DNA from: Candidatus Aalborgicola bjergmarkensis
GTDB lineage: Bacteria > Pseudomonadota > Gammaproteobacteria > Burkholderiales > Burkholderiaceae_C
Reading direction: 5' to 3'
Assembly (NCBI GenBank): GCA_016708725.1
Contig: JADJFE010000004.1
Coordinates: 62,001-126,000, forward strand
Length of the DNA stretch: 64,000 bases
Positions 54,459-62,923 of the stretch are shown piece by piece (position 1 is the first letter of the stretch; every line of letters begins with the position of its first letter). The notes beneath the pieces were generated by a model. It did not search any database and was not told the origin of the DNA. It worked only from the letters and a program-made list of their open reading frames with translations. A program made the translations under genes and the position numbers.

Positions 54459-55627
54459 GCGACCTCGACTTCACCCTCAAACAAACCGTGCTGGTGGTAG
54501 ACGATACGCCGGACAACCTGTTTTTGATGAAAAATCTCCTTCAGGACCACTACAGGGTCAAAGTAGCCAGCACGGGTGAACAGGCATTAAAAATTGCTGC
54601 GTCAGACTCCCCACCTGACATGATTTTGCTGGACATCATGATGCCCAGGATGGATGGCTACGCGGTGTGTCTGCAACTCAAGCAATCCCCCGTGACAATG
54701 GACATTCCTGTGATCTTTCTTACCGCCCGCTCGGATGTCGAGGACGAAGAGAAGGCCCTGGAACTCGGGGCTGTTGACTACATTACCAAGCCGATCAGCC
54801 CATCTATCGTCCTGGCGCGGGTAAAAAGCCATCTGGCATTCAAAGCCATTGATGACTTTCTGCGTGACCAGAATCACTTACTGGAGCAGGAGGTTGCCAA
54901 ACGCCTGCTTGAAGTCACTGCTGCGCAGGATGTAACGATTTTGGCAATGGCCTCGTTGGCCGAGACGCGTGATTCCGATACCGGCAACCACATTCGCCGT
55001 ACGCAGTTCTATGTCAAGGCATTGGCCGAAAAGCTGCGTGACAACCCGCGCTTTTCCACCCTCCTGTCGACGGCCAACATCCATGCCATCTTCAAGTCCG
55101 CTCCGCTGCATGACATCGGCAAAGTCGGCATTCCAGACTACATACTGTTGAAGCCTGGGCGCCTGGATGCGCATGAATTTGAAATCATGAAGACCCACAC
55201 AACCCTCGGGTACAACGCCATCCTGAATGCCGAGCGCGCCCTGGGAACGCCGGTCAAATTTCTGTCGTTTGCCATGGGTATTGCGCTTTCCCACCAGGAA
55301 AAATGGGATGGCAGCGGCTATCCGCAAGGACTTGTCGGGGACGCGATCCCTGTCGCAGCGCGCTTGATGGCAGTGGCGGATGTGTATGACGCGTTGATCT
55401 GTAGGCGCGTTTACAAGGAACCGATGTCGCACGAAGCGGCGGTGAAGATCATGCTGGAGGGACGCGGTACACACTTTGATCCCGACATGCTCGACGCCTT
55501 CATCGCCATTCAAGCGGAGTTCATTGCCATTGCACAGCGCTTCATTGATTCCGATGCGGACCTGGAGAGAAAAATGTCCTCGAAGAAAATGGTTAGCGCA
55601 GCGGTTCCTGCCAATCGTCCCGATTGA
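54455..55627 (+). CDS. REC-HD-GYP c-di-GMP phosphodiesterase (RpfG-like)
   Basis: 390 residues. Receiver domain with LVVDDTPDN and phospho-acceptor MILLDIMMPRMDGY (about Asp 58), then HD-GYP: LAETRDSDTGNHIRR, APLHDIGKVGIPD (HD pair) and HQEKWDGSGYPQGL (GYP). It hydrolyses c-di-GMP when activated by phosphorylation, most likely from the HPt of the upstream kinase. Coupled to that gene by a 4-bp overlap. All metal ligands look intact. Confidence 0.94.
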   Translation: MSDLDFTLKQTVLVVDDTPDNLFLMKNLLQDHYRVKVASTGEQALKIAASDSPPDMILLDIMMPRMDGYAVCLQLKQSPVTMDIPVIFLTARSDVEDEEKALELGAVDYITKPISPSIVLARVKSHLAFKAIDDFLRDQNHLLEQEVAKRLLEVTAAQDVTILAMASLAETRDSDTGNHIRRTQFYVKALAEKLRDNPRFSTLLSTANIHAIFKSAPLHDIGKVGIPDYILLKPGRLDAHEFEIMKTHTTLGYNAILNAERALGTPVKFLSFAMGIALSHQEKWDGSGYPQGLVGDAIPVAARLMAVADVYDALICRRVYKEPMSHEAAVKIMLEGRGTHFDPDMLDAFIAIQAEFIAIAQRFIDSDADLERKMSSKKMVSAAVPANRPD

Positions 55628-55632
55628 ATGCC

Positions 55633-57222
55633 ATGCAGCCCAGACACAGCCCCATCACCAAAGAGACCGTCTTCCTGGTTGTGGATGACCTGGAACCCAT
55701 GCGAAAGGTGACTGCGGGTCAGTTGCATTTGATGGGAATCAACACCATCCTGACCGCCAGCAATGGCCTGCAAGCCTTGCAACTGCTGCGCAGTCACAAA
55801 GTTGACATCATTTTGTCTGACTGGAACATGCCGGTGATGTCGGGGCTGGAACTGTTGCAGGCCGTTCGCACCGACCCGAAGCTTTCGCACCTGCCCTTCA
55901 TTATGATCACTGCGGAAACCGAGCGCATCCGCATCGAGGAGGCCATTGCCAACGGCGTCACAGCCTTGCTGATAAAACCCTATTCCGGGGCTGATCTCAT
56001 CATGCGGGTGGAAAGGGCATTGTCTGCACCTCCACATGTCCCACCCGTTACTGCGGCGAAAGTGAGCACGCACCTGCGAGCGTCTCCAAACGCATTGGAC
56101 GCTGCTGCTCCCGGCAACGCGAAGGTGGCGCATCCCACGATCCTGGTGATCGATGATTCGCCGGAAAACCTGCTGCTGATGTCGCATCTGTTCAAGGACG
56201 AGTACCGCGTTCGGGTTGGAAACAGTGGGTCCATGGCCTTGGAAATCTGCCAGTCGAACAATCCACCGGATCTGGTTCTGCTGGACATCATGATGCCGGG
56301 AATCGACGGCTTTGAGGTTGCCAGACGCATGCGTGAGCACCCGGTTTCGCAGACTATTCCTGTCATATTTGTGACGGCAATGACCGACAAGGCAGCCAGT
56401 CTGAAAGGCTTTGAGCTGGGCGCAGTCGATTTCGTGACCAAGCCGATTGATCCTGATGTACTCAAGCCGCGCGTGCGCAACTTCATGCGCTACGTAGCGC
56501 TGCGCAAGCAGATGCAGTTCGCCTACGACAACGCACTGGAGTTGGCGCGCCTGCATGAAGATGTGGAGCAGATGACACGCCATGACCTGAAAGGGCCATT
56601 GGCCGGCGTCATCGGCCTTGCGCAAAAACTGGCGGTCGATGAAAGCATGAGCCGCAACCAGATAACCCAGTTGCGCATGATCGAGGACACCTCGCTGCAA
56701 CTGCTTGGTATGGTCAATCTGTCCGCAGAACTTTTCAAAATCGAGACCGGCCGCTTCACGCTTGATGCGCAGCCCGTCAAAGTGGGCGACATACTGCACC
56801 GCATAGTCGATATCGCACGGTCAACCTTTGCGGCAAAGCACATTGTTGTCTCCCTGGAAGCCGATGGACTCGTCGGCACAGGGGTCGCGAGTGCGCTGGG
56901 GGATGCCATGCTGTGCTACTCACTTTTCCAAAACCTTTTGCAAAATGCCTGTGAAGCCTCTCCCGAGGGCGGTGCGGTGGTTGTCGCACTGCGGGATGAG
57001 ACGCCTCTGCTTATCACGATTGAAAATCGGGGTGCGGTTCCTGCCGCAATCCGTGAACGCTTTTTCGACAAGTTCGCCACTTTGGGTAAACCGGGCGGGA
57101 CCGGCCTTGGCACCTATTCGGCCAGATTGCTTGCCCAAGCCCAAAACGGCACCGTGACGCTGGCAGTTTCTGATGAACAGAACAAAACAACCCTTGCAGT
57201 GACGCTGCCCAGAGCGGATTAA
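55633..57222 (+). CDS. Double-receiver histidine kinase (REC-REC-HisKA-HATPase)
   Basis: About 529 residues from the ATG at 55633 (a TTG at 55624 would overlap the previous stop). REC1 is CheY-like (FLVVDDLEPMRK, IILSDWNMPVMSG). REC2 has LVIDDSPENL and LVLLDIMMPGIDGF. Then a dimerisation helix with MTRHDLKGPLAGVIG (His about 316) and an ATPase domain with NLLQNACEAS and GGTGLGTYSARLLA. No membrane segment, so it receives signals through its receivers: a cytoplasmic relay node in the same operon. Confidence 0.92.
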   Translation: MQPRHSPITKETVFLVVDDLEPMRKVTAGQLHLMGINTILTASNGLQALQLLRSHKVDIILSDWNMPVMSGLELLQAVRTDPKLSHLPFIMITAETERIRIEEAIANGVTALLIKPYSGADLIMRVERALSAPPHVPPVTAAKVSTHLRASPNALDAAAPGNAKVAHPTILVIDDSPENLLLMSHLFKDEYRVRVGNSGSMALEICQSNNPPDLVLLDIMMPGIDGFEVARRMREHPVSQTIPVIFVTAMTDKAASLKGFELGAVDFVTKPIDPDVLKPRVRNFMRYVALRKQMQFAYDNALELARLHEDVEQMTRHDLKGPLAGVIGLAQKLAVDESMSRNQITQLRMIEDTSLQLLGMVNLSAELFKIETGRFTLDAQPVKVGDILHRIVDIARSTFAAKHIVVSLEADGLVGTGVASALGDAMLCYSLFQNLLQNACEASPEGGAVVVALRDETPLLITIENRGAVPAAIRERFFDKFATLGKPGGTGLGTYSARLLAQAQNGTVTLAVSDEQNKTTLAVTLPRAD

Positions 57223-57224
57223 AA

Positions 57225-58565
57225 ATGAACGAAATAAAGCCTTTTGAGATTGCCAGGGAAACGCTGAAACAGCTCACAACACGCAAGCTGTTGCCAACCC
57301 CCTTGAATTACCAGGCGATCTATAACGAAATTGCAGGCATTGCGCAGGTTCAGCCGTTTCCTGCAGATACAGCAGATCCAGCAGATATTTTGGCGCAGAT
57401 TGGGCGTTTGATTGAATATGCCCAGCCTGCACTGGGTACGGATGATGAACACTTTGCCGAGCAAACGAGAGGCCTCCTGGAGACACTTGATAAGCCTGGG
57501 ACGGACGTGACAACGGCCAAGCTGATGATGGTCAACTACAGTCATAAGTTGTCCCTTGCGGCGCAAGACCAGGCAGAAATAAAGACGAGCTTGCTAAAAC
57601 TCTTGCATCTGGTTTTCGAGAATATTGGCAATCTAAGCTTGGATGAGCAGTGGCTCAAGGGCCAGATGGACGCGCTCATGGAGGCATCCAGGCCACCCAT
57701 CACATTGCGACGACTTGATGAAGTGGAGCGGCGTCTCAAGGAAGTAGTTGCCAAACAAAGGGATGCCAAGGAGCGGGCCTTGGAAGCCCAGAATGAGACG
57801 CGGCTCATGCAGGCCACCTTCATTGAGCGCCTCTCCGAAATGTCGCACTCTACCGGAGATTTTCATGAAAGGCTGGCAGAGAACGCGCATCAAATAGAAC
57901 AGGCAAGGACGATAACCGAGATTGCACCTGTGCTCAAGGAAGTGATTGGAGCAACACGCAACATGGCTGAGCAAAGCAAGGTCGCTGGAGATGAACTCAG
58001 TTCCTTGCGCGCGCGCGCCAACGAGACAGAAAAAGAGTTGACCGAGTTGCACAAGGAACTCGACCGCGTGAGTTCCCAGGCACGCCATGATCCGCTTACC
58101 GGCGCACTCAACCGCAAGGGGATGAATGAGGCGGTGGACAGGGAAGTATCAATTATGCGGCGTAAGGAAACGCCCTTGAGTGTGGCGCTACTGGACATAG
58201 ACAATTTCAAGAAACTCAATGACACATTGGGACATGCCACGGGCGATGTGGCGCTGGCCCACCTGACTGCGGTGGCGCGCGAGTGCATGCGTCCACAGGA
58301 TACGCTGGCACGCTATGGTGGAGAAGAGTTTGTCATTCTGTTACCGGATACACCGCTGATCAAAGGGGTCGAGGCCATGACCCGCTTGCAGCGAGAGATG
58401 ACAACAAGGTTCTTTTTGGCTGGGACGGAGAAAGTATTGATCACATTCAGTGCGGGTGTGGCAGAACTTGGCGCGGGAGAAAATGGTGCGGATGCCATCA
58501 AACGCGCTGACCAGGCCATGTATTTGGCCAAACGCGCCGGAAAAAACCGCGTCATGGCGGCCTGA
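57225..58565 (+). CDS. Cytoplasmic GGEEF diguanylate cyclase
   Basis: 446 residues. An N-terminal helical region (ETLKQLTTRKLLPTPLNYQA; about 1-160), a long coiled coil (about 165-280), then GGDEF: HDPLTGALNRKGM, LLDIDNFKKLNDTLGH and LARYGGEEFVILL (about 365). RPQD five residues before GGEEF is an RxxD inhibitory site. It makes c-di-GMP, opposing the HD-GYP enzyme two genes upstream. Starts 2 nt after the previous stop; no signal or TM. Activated probably by partner binding to the N-terminal region. Confidence 0.94.
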   Translation: MNEIKPFEIARETLKQLTTRKLLPTPLNYQAIYNEIAGIAQVQPFPADTADPADILAQIGRLIEYAQPALGTDDEHFAEQTRGLLETLDKPGTDVTTAKLMMVNYSHKLSLAAQDQAEIKTSLLKLLHLVFENIGNLSLDEQWLKGQMDALMEASRPPITLRRLDEVERRLKEVVAKQRDAKERALEAQNETRLMQATFIERLSEMSHSTGDFHERLAENAHQIEQARTITEIAPVLKEVIGATRNMAEQSKVAGDELSSLRARANETEKELTELHKELDRVSSQARHDPLTGALNRKGMNEAVDREVSIMRRKETPLSVALLDIDNFKKLNDTLGHATGDVALAHLTAVARECMRPQDTLARYGGEEFVILLPDTPLIKGVEAMTRLQREMTTRFFLAGTEKVLITFSAGVAELGAGENGADAIKRADQAMYLAKRAGKNRVMAA

Positions 58566-58692
58566 GTTTTTGCCAACTGGTTGCGGGTTGTTGCTTGAGT
58601 TAGTCAGCGCACAGAAGCCGGACGCGCCTTGGCCTATAACCATTCTCATCAAGAGTGACTCCACATTTGATAACAATTTACTGGAGAAATAC

Positions 58693-59070
58693 ATGGTTAT
58701 GCGTTCCAAAATCTTCCTCACCACGCTGTGCGGCCTGGCGGCGGCACTGACCCTTGGCTGTAACAGCCTAAAAACTCCGGCGACCGCTAACGTTGCCGTT
58801 TCCAAGGCGGCGGTTGAAAACGCGGCCGGAGCCGGTGGCGTTGAATTTGCACCGGTAGAAATGAACGCGGCACGCGAGAAACTGGCGCTGGCCAATAAGG
58901 CCATGTCCCGCAAAGACTACAAACAGGCTGTTGATCTGGCGAATCAGGCGCAGGCCGATGCCAAGTTGGCGCAAGGCAAAGCCAATTCGGCCAAGGCGCA
59001 GGCCGCAGCAAATGCGCTGCATGACGATATTCGTATCTTGCGCGAAGAGCTGAACCGCGCCAACCAATAA
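58693..59070 (+). CDS. DUF4398 lipoprotein
   Basis: 125 residues from the ATG at 58693 (GGAG 6 nt upstream). Lipoprotein signal FLTTLCGLAAALTLGC, then DUF4398: VEFAPVEMNAAREKLALANK, AMSRKDYKQAVDLANQAQAD and a coiled-coil tail. Found in many betaproteobacteria upstream of an OmpA-DUF4398 gene, as here. Probably an outer-membrane lipoprotein with a structural role. Confidence 0.88.
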   Translation: MVMRSKIFLTTLCGLAAALTLGCNSLKTPATANVAVSKAAVENAAGAGGVEFAPVEMNAAREKLALANKAMSRKDYKQAVDLANQAQADAKLAQGKANSAKAQAAANALHDDIRILREELNRANQ

Positions 59071-59111
59071 ACCCCTTTCAGTCAATTAACGAACATTCAA
59101 AGGAAATTACC

Positions 59112-60023
59112 ATGAAAAATCATTACCTCTCACCCGTTGTGCTGGCCATAGCTGTTCTCGCTGGCGGCTGTAGTTCAACCCCCACCATAACAAGCTCGCT
59201 GGATCAGGCGCGCTCGGACTACCGTTCCGCCCAGGGCAATGCCAACGTGACGCGCTATGCACCGTTGGAACTCAAGCAAGCAGGCGATGCACTGGAGCAG
59301 GCCAATGCGGCGGCGGCTCGCCATGACAGAACCGATGCCATTGACAAGCTGGCGTACATCGCCCGGCAGAAGATCGCCCTCAGCGTAGAAGTTACCAAGC
59401 AAAAATTGGCGGAAGCCGAGGTTGAGCAGTCTGGCCGAGAGCGTGATCAGGTGCGAATCGAGCAACGCACGGCTGAAGCCAACCAGTCGAAATTAATTGC
59501 ACAAAGTGCCTTGGCAGTCGCAACCGATGCCAATCGCGAGGCCGATCTGGCCCGTAAAGAGGCTGCCGAGTCGCAGCGCAAGACCCAGGAAGCGCAGGAC
59601 CGCAACGCCCAGTTGGAGACGCAATTGGCTGATCTGGCGGCAAAGAAGACGGAGCGAGGCATCGTCATTACGTTGGGCGACGTATTGTTTGGCACCGATA
59701 TGGCGCGTCTGACCCCGGACGGTATGCAAACGACCCAGAAACTGGCGACTGTTTTGCAACAAAATCCGCAGCGCACCGTTCTGATTGAAGGATTTACCGA
59801 CAGCACAGGCACTACGGCGCACAACCAGGAGTTGTCAGAGCGCCGCGCCAATGTGGTACGCAGCGCCTTGATGGAACAGGGGGTGGCTGCGGAACGTATC
59901 TCCACGCGCGGTTTTGGCGAGTCCAATCCGGTAGCAGCCAATGAGACAGCCGCCAACCGCCAGTTGAACCGGCGCGTTGAGATTGTGCTGTCCGATGACA
60001 AGGGCATTGTCATTGCACGCTAA
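59112..60023 (+). CDS. DUF4398-OmpA lipoprotein
   Basis: 303 residues. Lipobox VLAGGC, a DUF4398-like helical region (YAPLELKQAGDALEQANAAA), a long Glu/Gln/Ala coiled coil (about 85-180), and a C-terminal OmpA domain with TLGDVLFGTDMARLTPDG, VLIEGFTDSTGTTAHNQELS and GFGESNPVAANETAANRQLN. A wall-binding lipoprotein tethering outer membrane to peptidoglycan. Starts 41 bp after the DUF4398 gene and likely shares its transcript. Confidence 0.9.
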   Translation: MKNHYLSPVVLAIAVLAGGCSSTPTITSSLDQARSDYRSAQGNANVTRYAPLELKQAGDALEQANAAAARHDRTDAIDKLAYIARQKIALSVEVTKQKLAEAEVEQSGRERDQVRIEQRTAEANQSKLIAQSALAVATDANREADLARKEAAESQRKTQEAQDRNAQLETQLADLAAKKTERGIVITLGDVLFGTDMARLTPDGMQTTQKLATVLQQNPQRTVLIEGFTDSTGTTAHNQELSERRANVVRSALMEQGVAAERISTRGFGESNPVAANETAANRQLNRRVEIVLSDDKGIVIAR

Positions 60024-60057
60024 CTCTGTCCGACGCACTCGCCCGACTTGCCCGAAC

Positions 60058-60951
60058 ATGTTAAAAACCAACGTGACTTGGTTAAGAGCTGCGGCACTGC
60101 TGTGTGCCGCTGGCTGCTCCTTGCCGACTTGGGCGATTGATGCAGCGGCGCAGGAATTGTTGACAAAATATGGTTCGATGGAGGGTAGGCTGCGCGTCAA
60201 TCAGTTCAACCAGCCGCTGGTTCTTGATTCGCTGGAGGCATCCAACCGCGTAACGGGCGAGATCCATGCCGTCATCAGCCACCCGTTCGTGACCGTCAGA
60301 ACCAATCTGAATGACGCTGGCCACTGGTGTGATGTGATCTCACTGCACATCAACACCAAGTATTGCCGCGCTGTGGTGGCGCCAAACGGCACTATTTTGA
60401 AAGTCAATATTGGCAACAAGACCCCGCAAGACCTGAAGGATGCTTCCAGGCTTGAATTCAAGTACAAAGTCTTGCATGCAACTGAGCGCTACCTTGACAT
60501 CAAACTCAGCGCACAAGACGGGCCTATGGGTAGCAGCGACTACCGCATTGAACTCGAAGCCATCCCGCTGCCAAACGCCCAGACCTTTTTGCACTTTACC
60601 TACTCCTATGCCATGAGTTTTCCAGCCCGCCTGGCAATGCAAACCTATCTTGCCACCATTGGTAACGGCAAGTTGGGATTCACCGAAACGGGACCACCGG
60701 GCAATGGTCAGCCGCAATACATTGGCGGTGTTCGGGCGCTGATTGAGCGCAATACCATGCGTTACTACCTGGCAATTGACAGCTTTCTGGCGTCCGCCTC
60801 CGAAGCGAACCCATCGACGCGGCTTGAGAAACGCTTGCAGAGCTGGTTTTCCGCAGTAGAACAATATCCGCTGCAATTGCATGAAGTGGATCGGGCTGCG
60901 TACCTGTCAATGAAACACGATGAGTACGTGCGCCAGCAAACTGCGGATTAG
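60058..60951 (+). CDS. Exported hypothetical protein
   Basis: 297 residues from the ATG at 60058. Signal peptide (LRAAALLCAAGCSLPTWA-I). No family confidently named. Conserved-looking stretches are GEIHAVISHPFVTVRTNLND, HWCDVISLHINTKYCR (two Cys, perhaps a disulfide), and FTYSYAMSFPARLAMQTYLA. Probably periplasmic. It follows the OmpA lipoprotein by 34 bp and may be the last gene of that operon. Function unknown. Confidence 0.75.
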   Translation: MLKTNVTWLRAAALLCAAGCSLPTWAIDAAAQELLTKYGSMEGRLRVNQFNQPLVLDSLEASNRVTGEIHAVISHPFVTVRTNLNDAGHWCDVISLHINTKYCRAVVAPNGTILKVNIGNKTPQDLKDASRLEFKYKVLHATERYLDIKLSAQDGPMGSSDYRIELEAIPLPNAQTFLHFTYSYAMSFPARLAMQTYLATIGNGKLGFTETGPPGNGQPQYIGGVRALIERNTMRYYLAIDSFLASASEANPSTRLEKRLQSWFSAVEQYPLQLHEVDRAAYLSMKHDEYVRQQTAD

Positions 60952-61242
60952 ATCGGCTGGGGGCTGGTTCTTGTTACTATGTTTTCAGTAGCTGTACCCG
61001 CTTATCTCACGGGGCCTAGAGACTGATTTTATGCCTGATTTGAGGCTAAAAACGTGCCACGGGGGGCTTGCGGGGAGCACCTGTAGTGCGGCTTTGGAAT
61101 TTTTAATATCACGGGTGATATGAAATTGACGTGATTCATGGCGAATGCACTCGTGCGTGTTCCACCGCACTAACGCTGGCCGCACTTGTGATTAAAACTC
61201 TACCTACGAGCTTTCTTTGCAATAGTCCTTCGAAAGAGACCC
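60952..61242. other. Intergenic region with a possible decayed MITE-like arm
   Basis: AGCTGTACCCGCTTATCTCA (60991-61010) followed by CGGGGCCTAGAGACTGATTT resembles the left arm of MITE copies D and F (AGCTGCACCCGCTTATTCCA). No right arm was found. The rest presumably holds the tpsB promoter; none was assigned. Confidence 0.4.
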
Positions 61243-62910
61243 ATGTTAAAAAACAGATTTTTCCCTTACGCATTGCTGACCTTGAGTCCCATGGTATTGG
61301 CTGCCGAACCTCCAAGCTCCGGCAGTCAGTTGCAGCAAATTCCCGCTGCGCCGATCCTGCAAAGGGTTATCCCGAAAATCGACGTTCAACCAACCGCCGC
61401 ACCACCAACGAAGGATGCCGATAGGGAAAAAATCGTCGTCCAGCGTTTGCGTGTCACTGGCGCGAAGGCCTATACCGAAGCCGAGTTGATCGCGCAAACC
61501 GGGTTCAGACCGGGAAGCGAACTCTCGCTTTCTGAGCTGCGGAGCATGGCAGCAAAAATCGCTGTTTTCTACCAGCGCAACGGCTATTTTGTAGCGCAAG
61601 CCTATCTGCCTGCACAAGATATTCAAGACGGTGTCGTGACCATTGCCGTGATTGACGGCCAGTATGGTCGGGTTTCTCTCAACAACCAAAGCAAAGTATC
61701 AGACGCCGTGGCCTACGGCCTTCTGAGTGGCATCAAGAGTGGCGACCCGGTGACCGCTGCGCCACTTGAAAACCGGCTGCTGCTGCTATCCGACTTGCCT
61801 GGCGTCAAGGTTCAATCCACGCTGGTTCCGGGAGAGGTCGCGGGCACTTCCGATCTGATCGTTGGACTCACTCCAGGGCGCAGCGTGGATGGAAGCATCG
61901 ATGCCGACAACGCGGGGAATCGCTACACCGGCACCAATCGCATCGGGGCTACGGTGAACATCAATGAGCCTTTTGGGCTGGGTGATGTGGCAACGGTACG
62001 CGCCATGACTTCAGGCAACGGACTCAACTATGTGCGCGGCTCTTACCAGTTGCAACTCGGCAAAGCCAGGGTCGGTGCCGCCTACAGTGGCCTTCGGTAC
62101 GAGCTCGGCCAAGAGTTCGAAAGTCTGGGTGCCAACGGCACAGCCCAGGTCGCAAGCCTGTTCGGCAGCTATCCGCTGATCCGTTCACGCAGCAGCAATC
62201 TGTATGCCGGATTGGCATGGGACGCCAAGACATTTCAGGACAAGGTGGACACGACAGGAACGGTCCTTGACAAAAAGGCGAATGTACTGACCATGAGTCT
62301 CAGCGGTGACTACCGTGCGCGATGGGGAGGCGGCGCATTTACCAGCTATTCGCTGGCGTTGGGAGCCGGCGAAATCGACCTGCAAACACCAGCGATGCGG
62401 GCGGTAGACGCAGTCACAGCGCAAAGCAACGGGCACTTCAGCAAGCTTGAGTTTCAAGCTGCCCGCTTGCAAAGCATAACGGAATCGGTTTCCCTATCCG
62501 CAAACATCCACGGGCAGATCGCTTCAAAGAATCTGGATGTCTCGGAAAAGATGGAGCTTGGTGGCATGTACGCCGTTCGTGCCTATCCTGAGGGCGAGGC
62601 CTATGGCGATGAGGGCTATGTATTGAGTCTCGAAGCCCGGATGCTGCTGCCCAGATCATCGGGAACGTGGCCGGGTCAATTGCAACTGATCGGCTTTGTG
62701 GATACCGGCAGCGTGACCGTGAACAAGAACCCCTGGACTGTGGGACCCAATCGACGCACCTTGAGTGCAGCCGGTGTCGGGATCAACTGGTCAGAGACCA
62801 ACAATTTCATGGTGCGAGCGTATTACGCCTTCAAGCTGGGTGACGAAGCCGCTACATCGGGACCCGATGCATCCGGTCGCTTCTGGATTCAGGCTGTGAA
62901 ATATTTTTAA
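61243..62910 (+). CDS. TpsB outer-membrane transporter (ShlB/FhaC type)
   Basis: 555 residues. Signal peptide (FFPYALLTLSPMVLA-A), POTRA_2 (KIVVQRLRVTGAKAYTEAEL, AKIAVFYQRNGYFVAQAYLP), then a 16-strand barrel with VDGSIDADNAGNRYTGTNRI and a C-terminal FWIQAVKYF ending in Phe. It secretes the TpsA partner across the outer membrane. Starts 13 bp before the exoprotein gene, the classic two-partner order. Full length for the family. Confidence 0.93.
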   Translation: MLKNRFFPYALLTLSPMVLAAEPPSSGSQLQQIPAAPILQRVIPKIDVQPTAAPPTKDADREKIVVQRLRVTGAKAYTEAELIAQTGFRPGSELSLSELRSMAAKIAVFYQRNGYFVAQAYLPAQDIQDGVVTIAVIDGQYGRVSLNNQSKVSDAVAYGLLSGIKSGDPVTAAPLENRLLLLSDLPGVKVQSTLVPGEVAGTSDLIVGLTPGRSVDGSIDADNAGNRYTGTNRIGATVNINEPFGLGDVATVRAMTSGNGLNYVRGSYQLQLGKARVGAAYSGLRYELGQEFESLGANGTAQVASLFGSYPLIRSRSSNLYAGLAWDAKTFQDKVDTTGTVLDKKANVLTMSLSGDYRARWGGGAFTSYSLALGAGEIDLQTPAMRAVDAVTAQSNGHFSKLEFQAARLQSITESVSLSANIHGQIASKNLDVSEKMELGGMYAVRAYPEGEAYGDEGYVLSLEARMLLPRSSGTWPGQLQLIGFVDTGSVTVNKNPWTVGPNRRTLSAAGVGINWSETNNFMVRAYYAFKLGDEAATSGPDASGRFWIQAVKYF

Positions 62911-62923
62911 TTGGAGTGACCTC

